Shown here: positions 35,621-45,217 of the stretch, piece after piece | How positions within the stretch are numbered: position 1 is the first letter of the stretch | How the letters are laid out: every line of letters starts with the position of its first letter | From: Sphingomonas canadensis | GTDB lineage: Bacteria > Pseudomonadota > Alphaproteobacteria > Sphingomonadales > Sphingomonadaceae | Direction: 5' to 3' | Assembly (NCBI RefSeq): GCF_026013525.1 | Contig: NZ_JAPDRA010000011.1 | Coordinates: forward strand, 62,001 to 126,000 | Length of the DNA stretch: 64,000 bases | The notes under the pieces: model-generated | What the model was told of the DNA's origin: nothing | Databases searched by the model: none | Seen by the model: only the letters and a program-made list of their open reading frames with translations | Program-made: the position numbers and the translations under genes

Positions 35621-36619
35621 ATGACGATGCTCGCCCCCATCCAGATCGGTCCCGTGCGGATCGAGCAGCCGGTTATCCTCGCGCCGATGACGGGCGTGAG
35701 CGACCTGCCGTTCCGGCGGGTGGTGCGGCGCTACGGCTCGGGCCTCAACGTCACTGAGATGATCGCCAGCCAGGCCGCGATCCGCGAAACGCGCCAGTCG
35801 CTCCAGAAGGCGGCGTGGGATCCGATCGAGGAGCCGGTCTCGATGCAGCTCGTGGGTTGCTCGCCCTATGACATGGGCGAGGCCGCGAAGCTGAGCGAGG
35901 ATCGCGGCGCGGCGATCGTCGACATCAACATGGGCTGCCCGGTGCGCAAGGTGACCAACGGCGACGCCGGATCGGCGCTGATGCGCGATCTGAAGCATGC
36001 CGCCGCGATCGTCGAGGCGTGCGTGAAGGCGGTGAAGGTGCCGGTCACGCTCAAGATGCGGATGGGCTGGGACCATGACAGCCTGAACGCGCCCGAGCTT
36101 GCGCGCATCGCCGAGGATCTTGGCGTCAGGCTGATCACTGTCCACGGGCGCACGCGCAACCAGATGTACAAGGGCTCGGCGGACTGGGCCTTCGTCCGCC
36201 GGGTGAAGGACGCGGTGACCGTGCCGGTGATCGTCAACGGCGACATCTGCACGGTGGAGGACGCGCGGACCGCGCTGGAACAGTCGGGCGCGGATGGGGT
36301 GATGATCGGCCGCGGCTCCTATGGCCGCCCCTGGATCCTGCGCCAGGTGATGGACGCCCTATGTGGCGGCGAAGCGCGCCCAGATCCCACGATCGAAGAA
36401 CAATATCGCGTGATCGTAGAGCATTATATCGCGTCGCTCGAACATTACGGCAAGGAAACCGGCGTCAACATGATGCGCAAGCACATCGGCTGGTACACCA
36501 AGGGGCTGCACGGCTCGGCTGAGTTCCGCAACAAGGTGAACCAGGTGGCGGACGCCACCCGGGTGCTCGACATGCTCGACGAATTTTACGCGCCATGGCT
36601 TTCCCGCGCGGCGGCCTGA
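35621..36619 (+). CDS. dusB: tRNA-dihydrouridine synthase (DusB/NifR3)
   Basis: DusB reduces uridine in the tRNA D-loop with FMN. The 332-residue protein has [13 protein letters not shown], the catalytic Cys106 in [20 protein letters not shown] and the [13 protein letters not shown] phosphate-binding motif. The start may be ATG 35621 or ATG 35627. It is the first gene of the classical nifR3-ntrB-ntrC arrangement, and its last 25 bases overlap ntrB. Confidence 0.94.
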   Translation: MTMLAPIQIGPVRIEQPVILAPMTGVSDLPFRRVVRRYGSGLNVTEMIASQAAIRETRQSLQKAAWDPIEEPVSMQLVGCSPYDMGEAAKLSEDRGAAIVDINMGCPVRKVTNGDAGSALMRDLKHAAAIVEACVKAVKVPVTLKMRMGWDHDSLNAPELARIAEDLGVRLITVHGRTRNQMYKGSADWAFVRRVKDAVTVPVIVNGDICTVEDARTALEQSGADGVMIGRGSYGRPWILRQVMDALCGGEARPDPTIEEQYRVIVEHYIASLEHYGKETGVNMMRKHIGWYTKGLHGSAEFRNKVNQVADATRVLDMLDEFYAPWLSRAAA

Positions 36620-37695
36620 GGCGCGCGCGGCCAGAGCCGCCAGCCGGGCCGGGCTTTGCGGAGCTGTTCGCCACGCTGCCGGTCGCGGTGCTGGTGATCG
36701 ATACGGAGGGCAGGATCGCGCATGCCAACGCCGCGTGCGAGCTACTGCTCAACCACAGCGAAAGCTCGATGGTGGGCCAGCCGCTGGGCGCGGTGCTGCA
36801 CGCGCCGCGCGATTATGGCGAGCGGCGCGACGGCCATGGCTTCGCCGCGTTCGATATCGAGGTGGCGGCGGTACGCGGCCCGCGCATCCGGGTGGATTAT
36901 CTGGAGACCCAGGTGCCTGATTATCCGGGCTGGCGGATCGTGACGCTGCACCATGCCCCCCAGGCGCGGCGGCTGAGCCAGGGCGAGCGATCGGCGGGCG
37001 CACGCGCCGCGGTCGGCGCGGCGGCGATGCTGGCGCATGAGATCAAGAACCCCCTGTCCGGCATCCGCGGCGCCGCGCAGCTCCTGCGCTCGGGCGGCGA
37101 GACGGATGGGGAGCTGACCGGGCTGATCACCGCCGAGGTCGATCGCATCGCCGCGCTGATCGATCGCATGCAGGACTTCACCGATACGCGCCCGCTGAAG
37201 CTCGCGCCGATCAACGTCTATCCGCTGCTGGACCATGCCCGGCGCGTTGCGCTGGCCGGATTCGCGCGAGGGATGGTGATCGAGGAGCGGTTCGATCCCT
37301 CGCTGCCGCCGGTCATGCTCGATCCCGATGCGTTCCAGCAGGTGATGATGAACCTGCTGAAGAACGCGGCCGAGGCGCTGAAGGGCCTGGCCCAGCCGCG
37401 CATCACGCTCACCACCGCCTATCGCCACGGCATGTCGGTCAGCACCGGCCCGGGGCGGCCCCGCCAGCCGCTGCCGATCGAGATCTGCGTGATGGACAAC
37501 GGCCCCGGCGCGCCATCCGACATCGCCGAGCATCTGTTCGAGCCGTTCGTATCCGGCAAGCCGGAGGGGAAGGGCCTGGGCCTGCCGCTGGTGGAGAAGC
37601 TGGTCCGCGGCATGGGCGGAATCGTGCAATATGCGCGCGAGCGCAATCCGGAGGTCACCGTGTTCCGCATCCTGCTTCCCCGCGCCGCCGCATGA
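36595..37695 (+). CDS. ntrB: nitrogen sensor histidine kinase NtrB (GlnL)
   Basis: NtrB phosphorylates NtrC when nitrogen is scarce and dephosphorylates it when bound to PII. The 366-residue cytoplasmic protein has a PAS domain (about residues 21-120), the phospho-acceptor His148 in [11 protein letters not shown] and an ATPase domain with the N box (NLLKNAAEA), DNGPGAP and [13 protein letters not shown]. No membrane segment is present. It begins within dusB (25-base overlap) and its stop overlaps ntrC (ATGA). Confidence 0.94.
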   Translation: MAFPRGGLRRARPEPPAGPGFAELFATLPVAVLVIDTEGRIAHANAACELLLNHSESSMVGQPLGAVLHAPRDYGERRDGHGFAAFDIEVAAVRGPRIRVDYLETQVPDYPGWRIVTLHHAPQARRLSQGERSAGARAAVGAAAMLAHEIKNPLSGIRGAAQLLRSGGETDGELTGLITAEVDRIAALIDRMQDFTDTRPLKLAPINVYPLLDHARRVALAGFARGMVIEERFDPSLPPVMLDPDAFQQVMMNLLKNAAEALKGLAQPRITLTTAYRHGMSVSTGPGRPRQPLPIEICVMDNGPGAPSDIAEHLFEPFVSGKPEGKGLGLPLVEKLVRGMGGIVQYARERNPEVTVFRILLPRAAA

Positions 37696-39143
37696 GCGCG
37701 CAGGGCAACATCCTGGTCGTCGATGATGACAGCGCGATCCGCACCGTGGTGGCGGCCGCGTTGCGCCGCGACGGGCATCGCGTGACCACCGCCGCGAGCG
37801 TCGCCGAGCTGGAGCGCGAGATGCGGCTGGGCGAGCATGACGTGCTGGTGACCGATGTGGTGCTGCCCGACGGCAACGGGCTGGACCTGATCCCGGCGCT
37901 GATCGAGGCGCACCCGGGGCTGCCCGTGATCGTCTTTTCCGCGCAGAACACGCTGGCGACCGCGGTGCGCGCGACTGAGGTGGGGGCGTTCGACTATCTG
38001 CCCAAGCCGTTCGACCTGGACGTGCTGGGCCAGGCGGTGCGCGGCGCGGTGGCCAAGCGGCGGCGGCAGCCGGCGGACCTGCCCGATGTGGAGGAAGGCG
38101 CCGGCCCCTCGCTGATTGGGCGCTCTCCGGCGATGCAGGAGGTGTATCGCGTCATCGCCCGCGTCGTTTCCAACGATCTCACCGTGCTGATCACCGGGGA
38201 GAGCGGCACGGGCAAGGAACTGGTGGCCCAGGCGATCCACGATCTGGGGCCGCGGCGGCGCAAGCCCTTTGTCGCGCTCAACATGGCGGCGATCCCGCGC
38301 GAGCTGATCGAGGCCGAGCTGTTCGGGCACGAACGCGGCGCCTTCACCGGCGCCGCCGCGCGCGTGGCCGGCAAGTTCGAGCAGGCAGCGGGCGGCACGC
38401 TGTTCCTGGACGAGATCGGCGACATGCCGATGGACGCGCAGACACGCCTGCTGCGTGTGCTGCAATCGGGCGAATTCACCACCGTGGGGGGCGCGCGCAC
38501 GATCAAGGCGGACGTGCGCATCGTTGCCGCGACCAACAAGGATCTGGCCGCGCTGGTCCAGACCGGCCATTTCCGCGAGGACCTTTTCTACCGGCTCAAC
38601 GTGGTGCCCGTGGCGGTGCCCGCGTTGCGCGAACGGCGCCAGGACGTGCCGCTGCTCGCACGCCACTTCCTAGATCGCGCCGCCGAAGACGGCCTGCCGC
38701 GCAAGCAGATCGACAAGGACGCGGTCGCGGTGCTCGAAAGCTACGACTGGCCCGGCAACGTCCGCCAGCTTGAGAATCTGATGCGGCGCATCGCGGCGCT
38801 GAGCCGCGACGAGGTGATCGACGGCGCCGCCATCCGCCGCGCGCTGGGGGAGGCGGGGGCGCCTGCTCCCGCCATGGCTCCCGATCCCGGGATCGAGGCG
38901 GCGGTGCGTGCGCGGCTGGAGCGGATCGCGATCGAGGAGCCGCGCGTGCTGGACGACGGCACGCTCTATGACCGGATCATCGGCGAGGTGGAACGCCCGC
39001 TGATCGAGGCGATGCTGGCGCGGCACGCGGGCAACCAGCTCCGCGCCGCGCGGGCGCTGGGGATCAACCGCAACACGCTGCGCAAACGGCTCGACACGTT
39101 GGGCATCGAAGTGGCGGGCGGCCGTCAGGATGGTGCCGAATAG
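37692..39143 (+). CDS. ntrC: nitrogen regulation response regulator NtrC
   Basis: NtrC activates sigma-54 promoters for nitrogen assimilation. The 483-residue protein has a receiver (Asp55), a AAA+ domain with Walker A GESGTGKE (near 170-177) and the sigma-54 contact loop GAFTGA (near 216-221). A Fis-type helix-turn-helix is at the C-terminus (LRAARALGINRNTLRKRLD). All catalytic motifs are intact. Its start overlaps the ntrB stop; a 60-base gap with a small inverted repeat separates it from ntrY. Confidence 0.95.
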   Translation: MSAQGNILVVDDDSAIRTVVAAALRRDGHRVTTAASVAELEREMRLGEHDVLVTDVVLPDGNGLDLIPALIEAHPGLPVIVFSAQNTLATAVRATEVGAFDYLPKPFDLDVLGQAVRGAVAKRRRQPADLPDVEEGAGPSLIGRSPAMQEVYRVIARVVSNDLTVLITGESGTGKELVAQAIHDLGPRRRKPFVALNMAAIPRELIEAELFGHERGAFTGAAARVAGKFEQAAGGTLFLDEIGDMPMDAQTRLLRVLQSGEFTTVGGARTIKADVRIVAATNKDLAALVQTGHFREDLFYRLNVVPVAVPALRERRQDVPLLARHFLDRAAEDGLPRKQIDKDAVAVLESYDWPGNVRQLENLMRRIAALSRDEVIDGAAIRRALGEAGAPAPAMAPDPGIEAAVRARLERIAIEEPRVLDDGTLYDRIIGEVERPLIEAMLARHAGNQLRAARALGINRNTLRKRLDTLGIEVAGGRQDGAE

Positions 39144-39176
39144 CGACAGGTTGAGCAAGATTCTGTGTTTTCTGCG

Positions 39177-39190
39177 CAACGGTAGCGTTG
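39177..39190. promoter_or_regulatory. inverted repeat in the ntrC-ntrY gap
   Basis: The palindrome CAACG-GTAG-CGTTG lies 13 bases upstream of the ntrY ATG, within an AT-richer 60-base spacer that otherwise interrupts a chain of overlapping genes. It could be an operator or part of a separate ntrYX promoter. No match to a known factor is claimed. Confidence 0.25.
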
Positions 39191-39203
39191 TATCTAAGCA
39201 ACG

Positions 39204-41456
39204 ATGTCGTCTGTTGCCGAGCCAGTGACCACCACGCCGCCGCCCCGGAAGCGGTGGTTCTCGGTCACTCCGGCGGTCGAGTTCGGCGTGCTGGGCGTGG
39301 CGATGGCGGTGGCCATTGCGACCTATTTCATCCTCACCCGCGATCCTTCGTCGCAGCGGCTGCTGACGCCGCTGCTGGTGGCGCTGCTGCTGGTTGCCAA
39401 CATGGTGCCGGCGATCGCGCTGCTGGTGCTGCTGGGCAGGCGAGTCGCCCGGCGCAGGGCCGCGCGATCGGAGGCGGGCGGGGGCGAGATGCACGTCCGC
39501 CTGGTGGCGATCTTCTCGGTATTGGCCAGCGTGCCCACGCTGTTCCTGGCGGTCTTCGCCTCGCTGCTGTTCCAATATGGCGTCGAGTTCTGGACGTCCG
39601 ATCAGGCGCGCTCGATGCTCGACAACGCCTCGCGCCTGGCGGGCGAAAGCTACACGCGCGAGCTGAACAAGGTCGGCCGCGAGACCACGGTCATGCGCGA
39701 GGATCTGTTGTTCTACCTGCAGACCATGCCGGTCGACAGCGACCAGTTCATCTACGGCTTCGGGACCCAGGTGTACCGCCGCGGCCTGTCTGAGGGGATG
39801 ATCCTGGAGGTTTCGCCCGACCACGAGATCCGTTCGCTGGCGCTGGTGAACCCGCATGACCGTCCGCTGGAGACGCTGGTGACGCCCGAGATGGTGCGCC
39901 AGATCGATCAGGGGAAGGATTCGGTGGTGGTCCGCGGGCAGGACCGGATCGGCGTGCTCACCTATTTCAACAAGAACGCGAAGCTCTATCTCTACGCCGC
40001 GCTGACGCTCGATCCGCTGCTGGCGTCGCAGCTTCAGCGATCGGAGCAGATCCAGAGCGATTATCGCACGCTGATGCACCGGTCGCGGTCGCTGCAGCTT
40101 CAGTTCAACGCGGCGCTGCTGGCGCTTTCGCTGCTGATCGTGGGCATTGCGGTGGTGATCGCGCTTGCCGTTGCGGACCGGCTGGTGCGGCCGGTGAACG
40201 AACTGGTGCGCGCCGCACGGCTGGTGGCCGGCGGCGACCTTACCGCGCGCGTCACCGAGCCGCGCACCAACGATGAGATCGGCACGCTGGGCGTTGCCTT
40301 CAACCGGATGACCGAACGGCTGCAGGAACAGACGGGCGAACTGGTCACCGCCAACGCACAGCTCGAAAGCCGCCGGGCGCTGATCGAGGCGGTGATGTCC
40401 GGCGTCAGCGCGGGCGTGATCTCGATCGACGCCAACCGGCGCGTGCGGCTGACCAACGAATCGGCCCGCGCGCTGCTGCGCCATGGCGAGCAGGACCTGG
40501 TGGGCCGCACGCTGGCGGATATCGCGCCGGAACTGGACGCCATGCTGGACGGTGCCGAGCGCGAGGCCGTGGTGCAGGTGACGACGGGCAGCGAGGCGCG
40601 GACGCTGGCGGTGAAGATCACCCGCGACGAGGGCGGGCAGGTGTTGACCTTCGACGACATCACCCAGCAGCTCCTCGACCAGCGGCGCGCGGCCTGGTCC
40701 GATGTCGCCCGGCGGATCGCGCACGAGATCAAGAACCCGCTGACCCCGATCCAGCTCGCCGCCGAACGGCTCCAGCGGCGCTACGGCAAGCTGGCCGAGG
40801 CGGAGGACGGCGTGTTCGCCCGGCTGACCGAAACGATCGTGCGCCAGGTGGGCGACCTGCGCCGGATGGTGGACGAATTCTCGTCCTTCGCGCGCATGCC
40901 CAAGCCGGTGTTCCGGGAGGAATCGCTGCTCGATATCGCGCGCCAGGCGATGTTCCTGCATGAGGTGGCGCATCCCGCGATCGCCTTCCACCTCAACGTG
41001 CCCGACGGGCCGGTGCCGCTGGTGTGCGACCGGCGCCAGATGGGGCAGGCGCTGACCAACGTCGTCAAGAACGCCGTTGAGGCGGTCGAGGCGCGCGGGG
41101 AGGGGGAGGCGTTGCCCCGCGGCGAGATCACACTGGCGATCGTGCAGGGCGAGGACGGGCGGATCACGCTGACCGTGGCGGACAACGGCATCGGATTGCC
41201 CGTGGAGCGCGACCGCATCGCCGAACCCTATATGACCACGCGCGCGCGCGGCACCGGCCTCGGCCTCGCGATCGTCAAGAAGATCGTCGAAGAGCATTTT
41301 GGAACGATAGGATTTTCTGACCGCGATGGTGGGGGCACCGTGGTCACGATCAACCTCGATCCGGCGCAGGTGGCCAGCATGGCCATCGACACGCCGGGAG
41401 AAGAAAGCCCCGAGCCGCGGCCCGCCGCGCTCACCCGAAGCGGAAGCAAGCAATGA
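39204..41456 (+). CDS. ntrY: nitrogen-related sensor histidine kinase NtrY
   Basis: NtrY is a membrane sensor kinase partnered with NtrX; in alphaproteobacteria the pair affects nitrogen, redox and envelope functions. The 750-residue protein has membrane helices near 20-45, 55-75 and 90-115, a periplasmic sensor region, and a further helix near 305-325. These lead into a HAMP domain (about 330-380), a PAS domain, the phospho-acceptor His507 ([11 protein letters not shown]) and the ATPase domain (NVVKNAVEA, DNGIGLP, GTGLGLAIVKKIV). Its stop overlaps the ntrX start (ATGA). Confidence 0.93.
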   Translation: MSSVAEPVTTTPPPRKRWFSVTPAVEFGVLGVAMAVAIATYFILTRDPSSQRLLTPLLVALLLVANMVPAIALLVLLGRRVARRRAARSEAGGGEMHVRLVAIFSVLASVPTLFLAVFASLLFQYGVEFWTSDQARSMLDNASRLAGESYTRELNKVGRETTVMREDLLFYLQTMPVDSDQFIYGFGTQVYRRGLSEGMILEVSPDHEIRSLALVNPHDRPLETLVTPEMVRQIDQGKDSVVVRGQDRIGVLTYFNKNAKLYLYAALTLDPLLASQLQRSEQIQSDYRTLMHRSRSLQLQFNAALLALSLLIVGIAVVIALAVADRLVRPVNELVRAARLVAGGDLTARVTEPRTNDEIGTLGVAFNRMTERLQEQTGELVTANAQLESRRALIEAVMSGVSAGVISIDANRRVRLTNESARALLRHGEQDLVGRTLADIAPELDAMLDGAEREAVVQVTTGSEARTLAVKITRDEGGQVLTFDDITQQLLDQRRAAWSDVARRIAHEIKNPLTPIQLAAERLQRRYGKLAEAEDGVFARLTETIVRQVGDLRRMVDEFSSFARMPKPVFREESLLDIARQAMFLHEVAHPAIAFHLNVPDGPVPLVCDRRQMGQALTNVVKNAVEAVEARGEGEALPRGEITLAIVQGEDGRITLTVADNGIGLPVERDRIAEPYMTTRARGTGLGLAIVKKIVEEHFGTIGFSDRDGGGTVVTINLDPAQVASMAIDTPGEESPEPRPAALTRSGSKQ

Positions 41457-42832
41457 CACTCGATATCCTGGTGGTCGACGACGAACGCGATATCCGCGAG
41501 CTGGTGGCGGGCGTGCTGGAGGATGAGGGCTATGAGACGCGCGGCGCCGCGGACAGCGATGCCGCGCTGGAAGCGATCGCCGAGCGCCGGCCCAGCCTGG
41601 TGCTGCTCGACGTCTGGCTGCAGGGATCGAAGCTCGACGGGCTGGAGCTGCTCGACGAGATAAAGCGGCGTGACGCGACGATCCCGGTGCTGGTGATCTC
41701 CGGCCACGGCAACCTCGATACGGCGGTGGCGGCCATCCGCCGCGGCGCGGCCGACTTTATCGAAAAGCCCTTCGAGGCCGAACGGCTGCTGCTGATGGTC
41801 GATCGCGCGACCGAGACCGAGCGGCTGCGGCGCGAGGTGGCGAGCCTGCGCGCCTATGCCGGCCGCGAAACCGATCTGACCGGGACTTCCGCGGCGATCA
41901 ACGGCGTGCGTGCCACGCTGAAGCGGGTCGCGCCGATGGGCAGCCGCGTGCTGATCACCGGCGGCGCCGGCGTGGGCAAGGAGGTGGCAGCCCGCCTGCT
42001 CCACGGCTGGAGCCCGCGCGCGGCGGCGCCCTTCGTCATCGTCAGCGCTGCGCGGATGACGCCCGAGCGGGTCGACGAGGAACTGTTCGGCGTGGAGGAG
42101 GGCGGGGACCTCGTCCGCCCGGGCCTGCTCGAACAGGCGCATGGCGGCACGCTGTTCCTGGACGAGATCGCCGACATGCCGATCGCCACCCAGGCCCGCA
42201 TCCTGCGCGTGCTGACCGATCAGAGCTTCAATCGCGTCGGCGGCACGCGCATCGTGAAGGTCGACGTCCGCGTCGTCTCCGCCACCGCGCGCGACCTGAT
42301 GTCGGAGATTGCGGCGGGCCGCTTCCGCGAGGACCTTTATTACCGGCTCAACGTGGTGCCGGTGTCGATCCCGCCGCTGACCGACCGGCGCGAGGACATT
42401 CCCGTGCTGGTCGACTATTTCGTCGCCCACTACGCCTCCGAACGCCGCGTGCCCACGCCCGAGGTGGCGGCCGACGCGATGGTGGCGCTGCAAAGCTACG
42501 AATGGCCGGGCAACGTGCGCCAGCTCCGCAACGTCGTCGAGCGCACCGTGATCCTGGCGCCGGGCGACCGCATCGGCCGCATCGACCTGGACCTGCTGCC
42601 GCCCGAAGTGCTGGGCAAGCCGGGCGATCCGGGCAACGGCGTGGGCGCCAGCGCGATCATGGGCGCACCGCTGAAGGAGGCGCGCGAGACGTTCGAGCGC
42701 GAATATCTGCGCGTCCAGATCCGCCGCTTCTCGGGCAACATCTCGCGCACGGCGCACTTCATCGGCATGGAACGATCGGCGCTGCACCGGAAGCTGAAGC
42801 TGCTGGGCATCACCGAGAGCCGCGAGGATTAG
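41453..42832 (+). CDS. ntrX: nitrogen-related response regulator NtrX, without the GAFTGA loop
   Basis: NtrX is the response regulator for NtrY. The 459-residue protein has a receiver (Asp53 in LLDVWL), a AAA+ domain with a P-loop variant GGAGVGKEV and a C-terminal Fis-type helix-turn-helix (SGNISRTAHFIGMERSALHRKLKLLG). At the place where sigma-54 activators carry GAFTGA the sequence reads ELFGVEEGGDLVRPG, so the sigma-54 contact loop is missing. It therefore probably regulates through other polymerase forms or as a repressor. A hairpin lies 15 bases after the stop. Confidence 0.93.
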   Translation: MTLDILVVDDERDIRELVAGVLEDEGYETRGAADSDAALEAIAERRPSLVLLDVWLQGSKLDGLELLDEIKRRDATIPVLVISGHGNLDTAVAAIRRGAADFIEKPFEAERLLLMVDRATETERLRREVASLRAYAGRETDLTGTSAAINGVRATLKRVAPMGSRVLITGGAGVGKEVAARLLHGWSPRAAAPFVIVSAARMTPERVDEELFGVEEGGDLVRPGLLEQAHGGTLFLDEIADMPIATQARILRVLTDQSFNRVGGTRIVKVDVRVVSATARDLMSEIAAGRFREDLYYRLNVVPVSIPPLTDRREDIPVLVDYFVAHYASERRVPTPEVAADAMVALQSYEWPGNVRQLRNVVERTVILAPGDRIGRIDLDLLPPEVLGKPGDPGNGVGASAIMGAPLKEARETFEREYLRVQIRRFSGNISRTAHFIGMERSALHRKLKLLGITESRED

Positions 42833-42847
42833 CGCGCCGCACGGGCA

Positions 42848-42867
42848 CGCGGGAACAGTGTCCCGCG
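42848..42867 (+). terminator. possible transcription-ending hairpin after ntrX
   Basis: The sequence CGCGGGA-ACAGTG-TCCCGCG has perfect 7-base arms and a 6-base loop, 15 bases after the ntrX stop. No T-run follows, so it is at best a weak or Rho-assisted terminator. The rest of the 179-base gap before hfq holds a possible -10 box (TAGATT near 42918) and GC-rich inverted repeats. Confidence 0.35.
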
Positions 42868-43011
42868 CCGCGATCATGACGCCGCCCGCGAAACTGGACG
42901 CGGCGCGCGCGAGCCCCTAGATTGGTATGCGCGCGCCATGGTGGCGCGGCACTCCGACGCCGGGAAACGGCGCGTTGCGGGACAGATCCCGCCAAGAACA
43001 AGGTTCGTGCC

Positions 43012-43500
43012 ATGGCCGACAAAGCGACTTCGCTCCAGGATCTCTTCCTCAACTCGCTGCGCCGTTCGAAGGTGCCCGTCACGATGTTCCTCGTGAAGGG
43101 CGTGAAGCTCCAGGGCATCGTCACCTGGTTCGACAATTTCTCGGTGCTGCTCCGCCGCGACGGCCAGTCGCAGCTCATCTACAAGCACGCGATTTCCACG
43201 ATCATGCCGTCCGGCCCGGTCGATCTCGCCCCGGTTTTGGACGCGATGGGAGAGCATCAGCACAAGAACCCGGTTTTGCAGGAAATTTTCCTGAACGCCG
43301 TGCGCAAGGCGCAGGAAAATGTGACGATGTTCCTGGTCAACGGCGTGATGCTCCAGGGCCAGATCGTCGCGTTCGACCTGTTCTGCATGCTGCTCCAGCG
43401 GGAGGGCCTGGCCCAGCTCGTCTACAAGCATGCGGTGTCCACCATCCAGCCCGCCCGGCCGCTCAACCTCGCCGAGGAAGCCAACGGCACCGACGATTGA
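43012..43500 (+). CDS. hfq: RNA chaperone Hfq with two tandem Sm cores
   Basis: Hfq binds small RNAs and mRNAs and promotes their pairing; usual forms have a single Sm core of about 65 residues and assemble as hexamers. This 162-residue protein contains two complete cores. Core 1 (residues 7-67) has Q9-D10, rim residues Arg17-Arg18, KLQG and the Sm2 signature YKHA (57-60). A linker follows (68-87). Core 2 (88-148) has Q90-E91, Arg98-Lys99, MLQG and YKHA (138-141). Three chains could form a hexamer-like ring. The ATG at 43012 is chosen because core 1 starts directly after it. hflX follows after 3 bases, the usual hfq-hflX order. Confidence 0.95.
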   Translation: MADKATSLQDLFLNSLRRSKVPVTMFLVKGVKLQGIVTWFDNFSVLLRRDGQSQLIYKHAISTIMPSGPVDLAPVLDAMGEHQHKNPVLQEIFLNAVRKAQENVTMFLVNGVMLQGQIVAFDLFCMLLQREGLAQLVYKHAVSTIQPARPLNLAEEANGTDD

Positions 43501-43503
43501 GCC

Positions 43504-44796
43504 ATGAGTACCGGTTTCGAGCGTGACCCCGACGAATTCGCACGCGGGGCGCGCGCGGTGGTCGTTTATCCCGACATGGGCGGCTCCTCGCGCGATGCCG
43601 ATGCGCGCCTGGAGGAGACGGCGGGACTGGCGGTCGCGATCGGGGTCGAGGTGGTCGAGAAGGTCGCGTTCCGGCTGCGCCAGCCGAAGCCGGGTACGCT
43701 GATCGGATCGGGCCAGGTCGAGGCGCTGGCGGAGACGGTGCGCGACAGCGAGCTTCAGCTAGCGGTGTTCGACGCGGCGCTGACGCCCGTGCAGCAGCGC
43801 AACCTGGAAGACGCGCTGAAGTGCAAGGTGATCGACCGCACCGGCCTGATCCTGGAAATCTTCGGCGAGCGGGCGCGGACGGCCGAGGGACGGCTTCAGG
43901 TGGAGCTGGCGCACCTCGACTATCAGGCCGGCCGGCTGGTGCGGAGCTGGACCCATCTTGAGCGGCAGCGCGGCGGCTTCGGCTTTCTGGGCGGCCCGGG
44001 CGAAACGCAGATCGAGGCGGACCGCCGCCTGATCCGCGACCGCATGGCCCGGCTGCGCCGCGAACTGGACCAGGTGAGCCGCACGCGCGGGCTGCACCGC
44101 GAACGGCGCCAGCGCGCGCCATGGCCGGTGATCGCGCTGGTCGGCTATACCAATGCCGGAAAGTCTTCGCTTTTCAATCGCCTGACCGGATCTGACGTCA
44201 TGGCGGAAAACCTGTTGTTCGCCACGCTGGACCCGACGCTGCGCCAGGTGTCGCTGCCGGGGATCGACAAGGCGATCCTGTCAGACACCGTCGGCTTCGT
44301 ATCGGAGCTGCCGACCCAGCTCGTCGCAGCGTTCAAGGCGACGCTGGAGGAGGTGGTGTCGGCCGATCTGCTGATCCACGTCCGCGACATCGCCCATCCC
44401 GACAGCGAGGCGCAGCGTGCGGATGTGGAGAAGGTACTCTCCGAAATCGGCGTGGCCGAGGAAACGCCACGCTTCGAGGCATGGAACAAGATCGACCTGC
44501 TGGAAGGCGAGCGGCGCGACGAGGTGCTGGCGCTGGCGGCGGCGCGCGAGGATGTGATGCCGGTGTCCGCGGTGACGGGGGAGGGGGTGGAACCCCTGAT
44601 CGACGCCGTCGCCGCGAAGCTGACGCAGGGGCACCGCCGCTACACCATAGCGCTGGACCCTGCGGACGGCGCCGGCGCCGCCTGGCTGCACCAGCATGGC
44701 GAGGTGCTGGAACAGAGCATTGACGGCGATCGCGTGATCTATGAGGTCCGCATGGCCCCGCGCGACCATGAGCGGTTCGTTACGCGCGGATACTGA
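43504..44796 (+). CDS. hflX: ribosome-associated GTPase HflX
   Basis: HflX splits stalled or heat-damaged ribosomes. The 430-residue protein has the N-terminal HflX domain (PKPGTLIGSGQVEAL), a GGPGETQIEADRRLI helix, and a G domain with G1 GYTNAGKSSLFN, G3 DTVGF (in the form LSDTVGFV) and G4 NKID. It is 3 bases downstream of hfq. The G1 region (about 44150-44215) uses more A/T-ending codons than the rest of the gene. Confidence 0.95.
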   Translation: MSTGFERDPDEFARGARAVVVYPDMGGSSRDADARLEETAGLAVAIGVEVVEKVAFRLRQPKPGTLIGSGQVEALAETVRDSELQLAVFDAALTPVQQRNLEDALKCKVIDRTGLILEIFGERARTAEGRLQVELAHLDYQAGRLVRSWTHLERQRGGFGFLGGPGETQIEADRRLIRDRMARLRRELDQVSRTRGLHRERRQRAPWPVIALVGYTNAGKSSLFNRLTGSDVMAENLLFATLDPTLRQVSLPGIDKAILSDTVGFVSELPTQLVAAFKATLEEVVSADLLIHVRDIAHPDSEAQRADVEKVLSEIGVAEETPRFEAWNKIDLLEGERRDEVLALAAAREDVMPVSAVTGEGVEPLIDAVAAKLTQGHRRYTIALDPADGAGAAWLHQHGEVLEQSIDGDRVIYEVRMAPRDHERFVTRGY

Positions 44797-44860
44797 CCCC
44801 ACTTGACTGCACCGGGCGCTACGCCATGTTTCCGCGGCGTATCCAGGTGGGGAGTCTGTT

Positions 44861-45187
44861 ATGTTCGTATCGATCGTTGCGTTGGCGCTGAGCAGCTTCC
44901 AGTCACTGCCCGATGGCTACACCAGCAAGATCACCGTGCGCGCCAGCGGCGGGATGTGCGTCACGGAATTCTGGACGACCGGCAACAGCGTGGGATATTC
45001 GGTCAATCTGCCGGCCACCGGCGTGTACGACGCGCTCGAGGGGATGATCAGCGGCAATCTGGATGCCAGCTCGGGCGCAAACGAGACGCCGCTTCTGGAA
45101 ATGGCCCAGCGCAATGCCGGCCGCATCGAGAGCGCCTGCCTGCGCTCCGCCAACGGCGGCGGCGGCAGGTTCCCCGCGGCATCCTGA
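44861..45187 (+). CDS. small secreted hypothetical protein
   Basis: This 108-residue protein has a short hydrophobic N-terminus (MFVSIVALALSSFQSL) that may be a signal sequence. It has two cysteines (near 32 and 93) and a glycine-rich end. I do not recognise a family. A GGGGAG ribosome-site-like stretch lies 8 bases upstream of the ATG, and a TTGACT at 44803-44808 could be a -35 box. It lies between hflX and the convergent mazG. It is probably real, but coding status is not certain. Confidence 0.5.
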   Translation: MFVSIVALALSSFQSLPDGYTSKITVRASGGMCVTEFWTTGNSVGYSVNLPATGVYDALEGMISGNLDASSGANETPLLEMAQRNAGRIESACLRSANGGGGRFPAAS

Positions 45188-45217
45188 ACGTCCTGGAACG
45201 GGGAAGGGGGCTGGCAG

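Noticed and set aside
38670..41459. Open frame of 929 codons on the minus strand
   Set aside because: It is antisense to ntrC/ntrY; Arg, His and Gln dominate and no domain is visible.
42918..42960. GC-rich inverted repeats before hfq (GCGCGCGCCATGGTGGCGCG)
   Set aside because: Probably chance pairing of GCGC runs in a GC-rich spacer; no regulator can be named.
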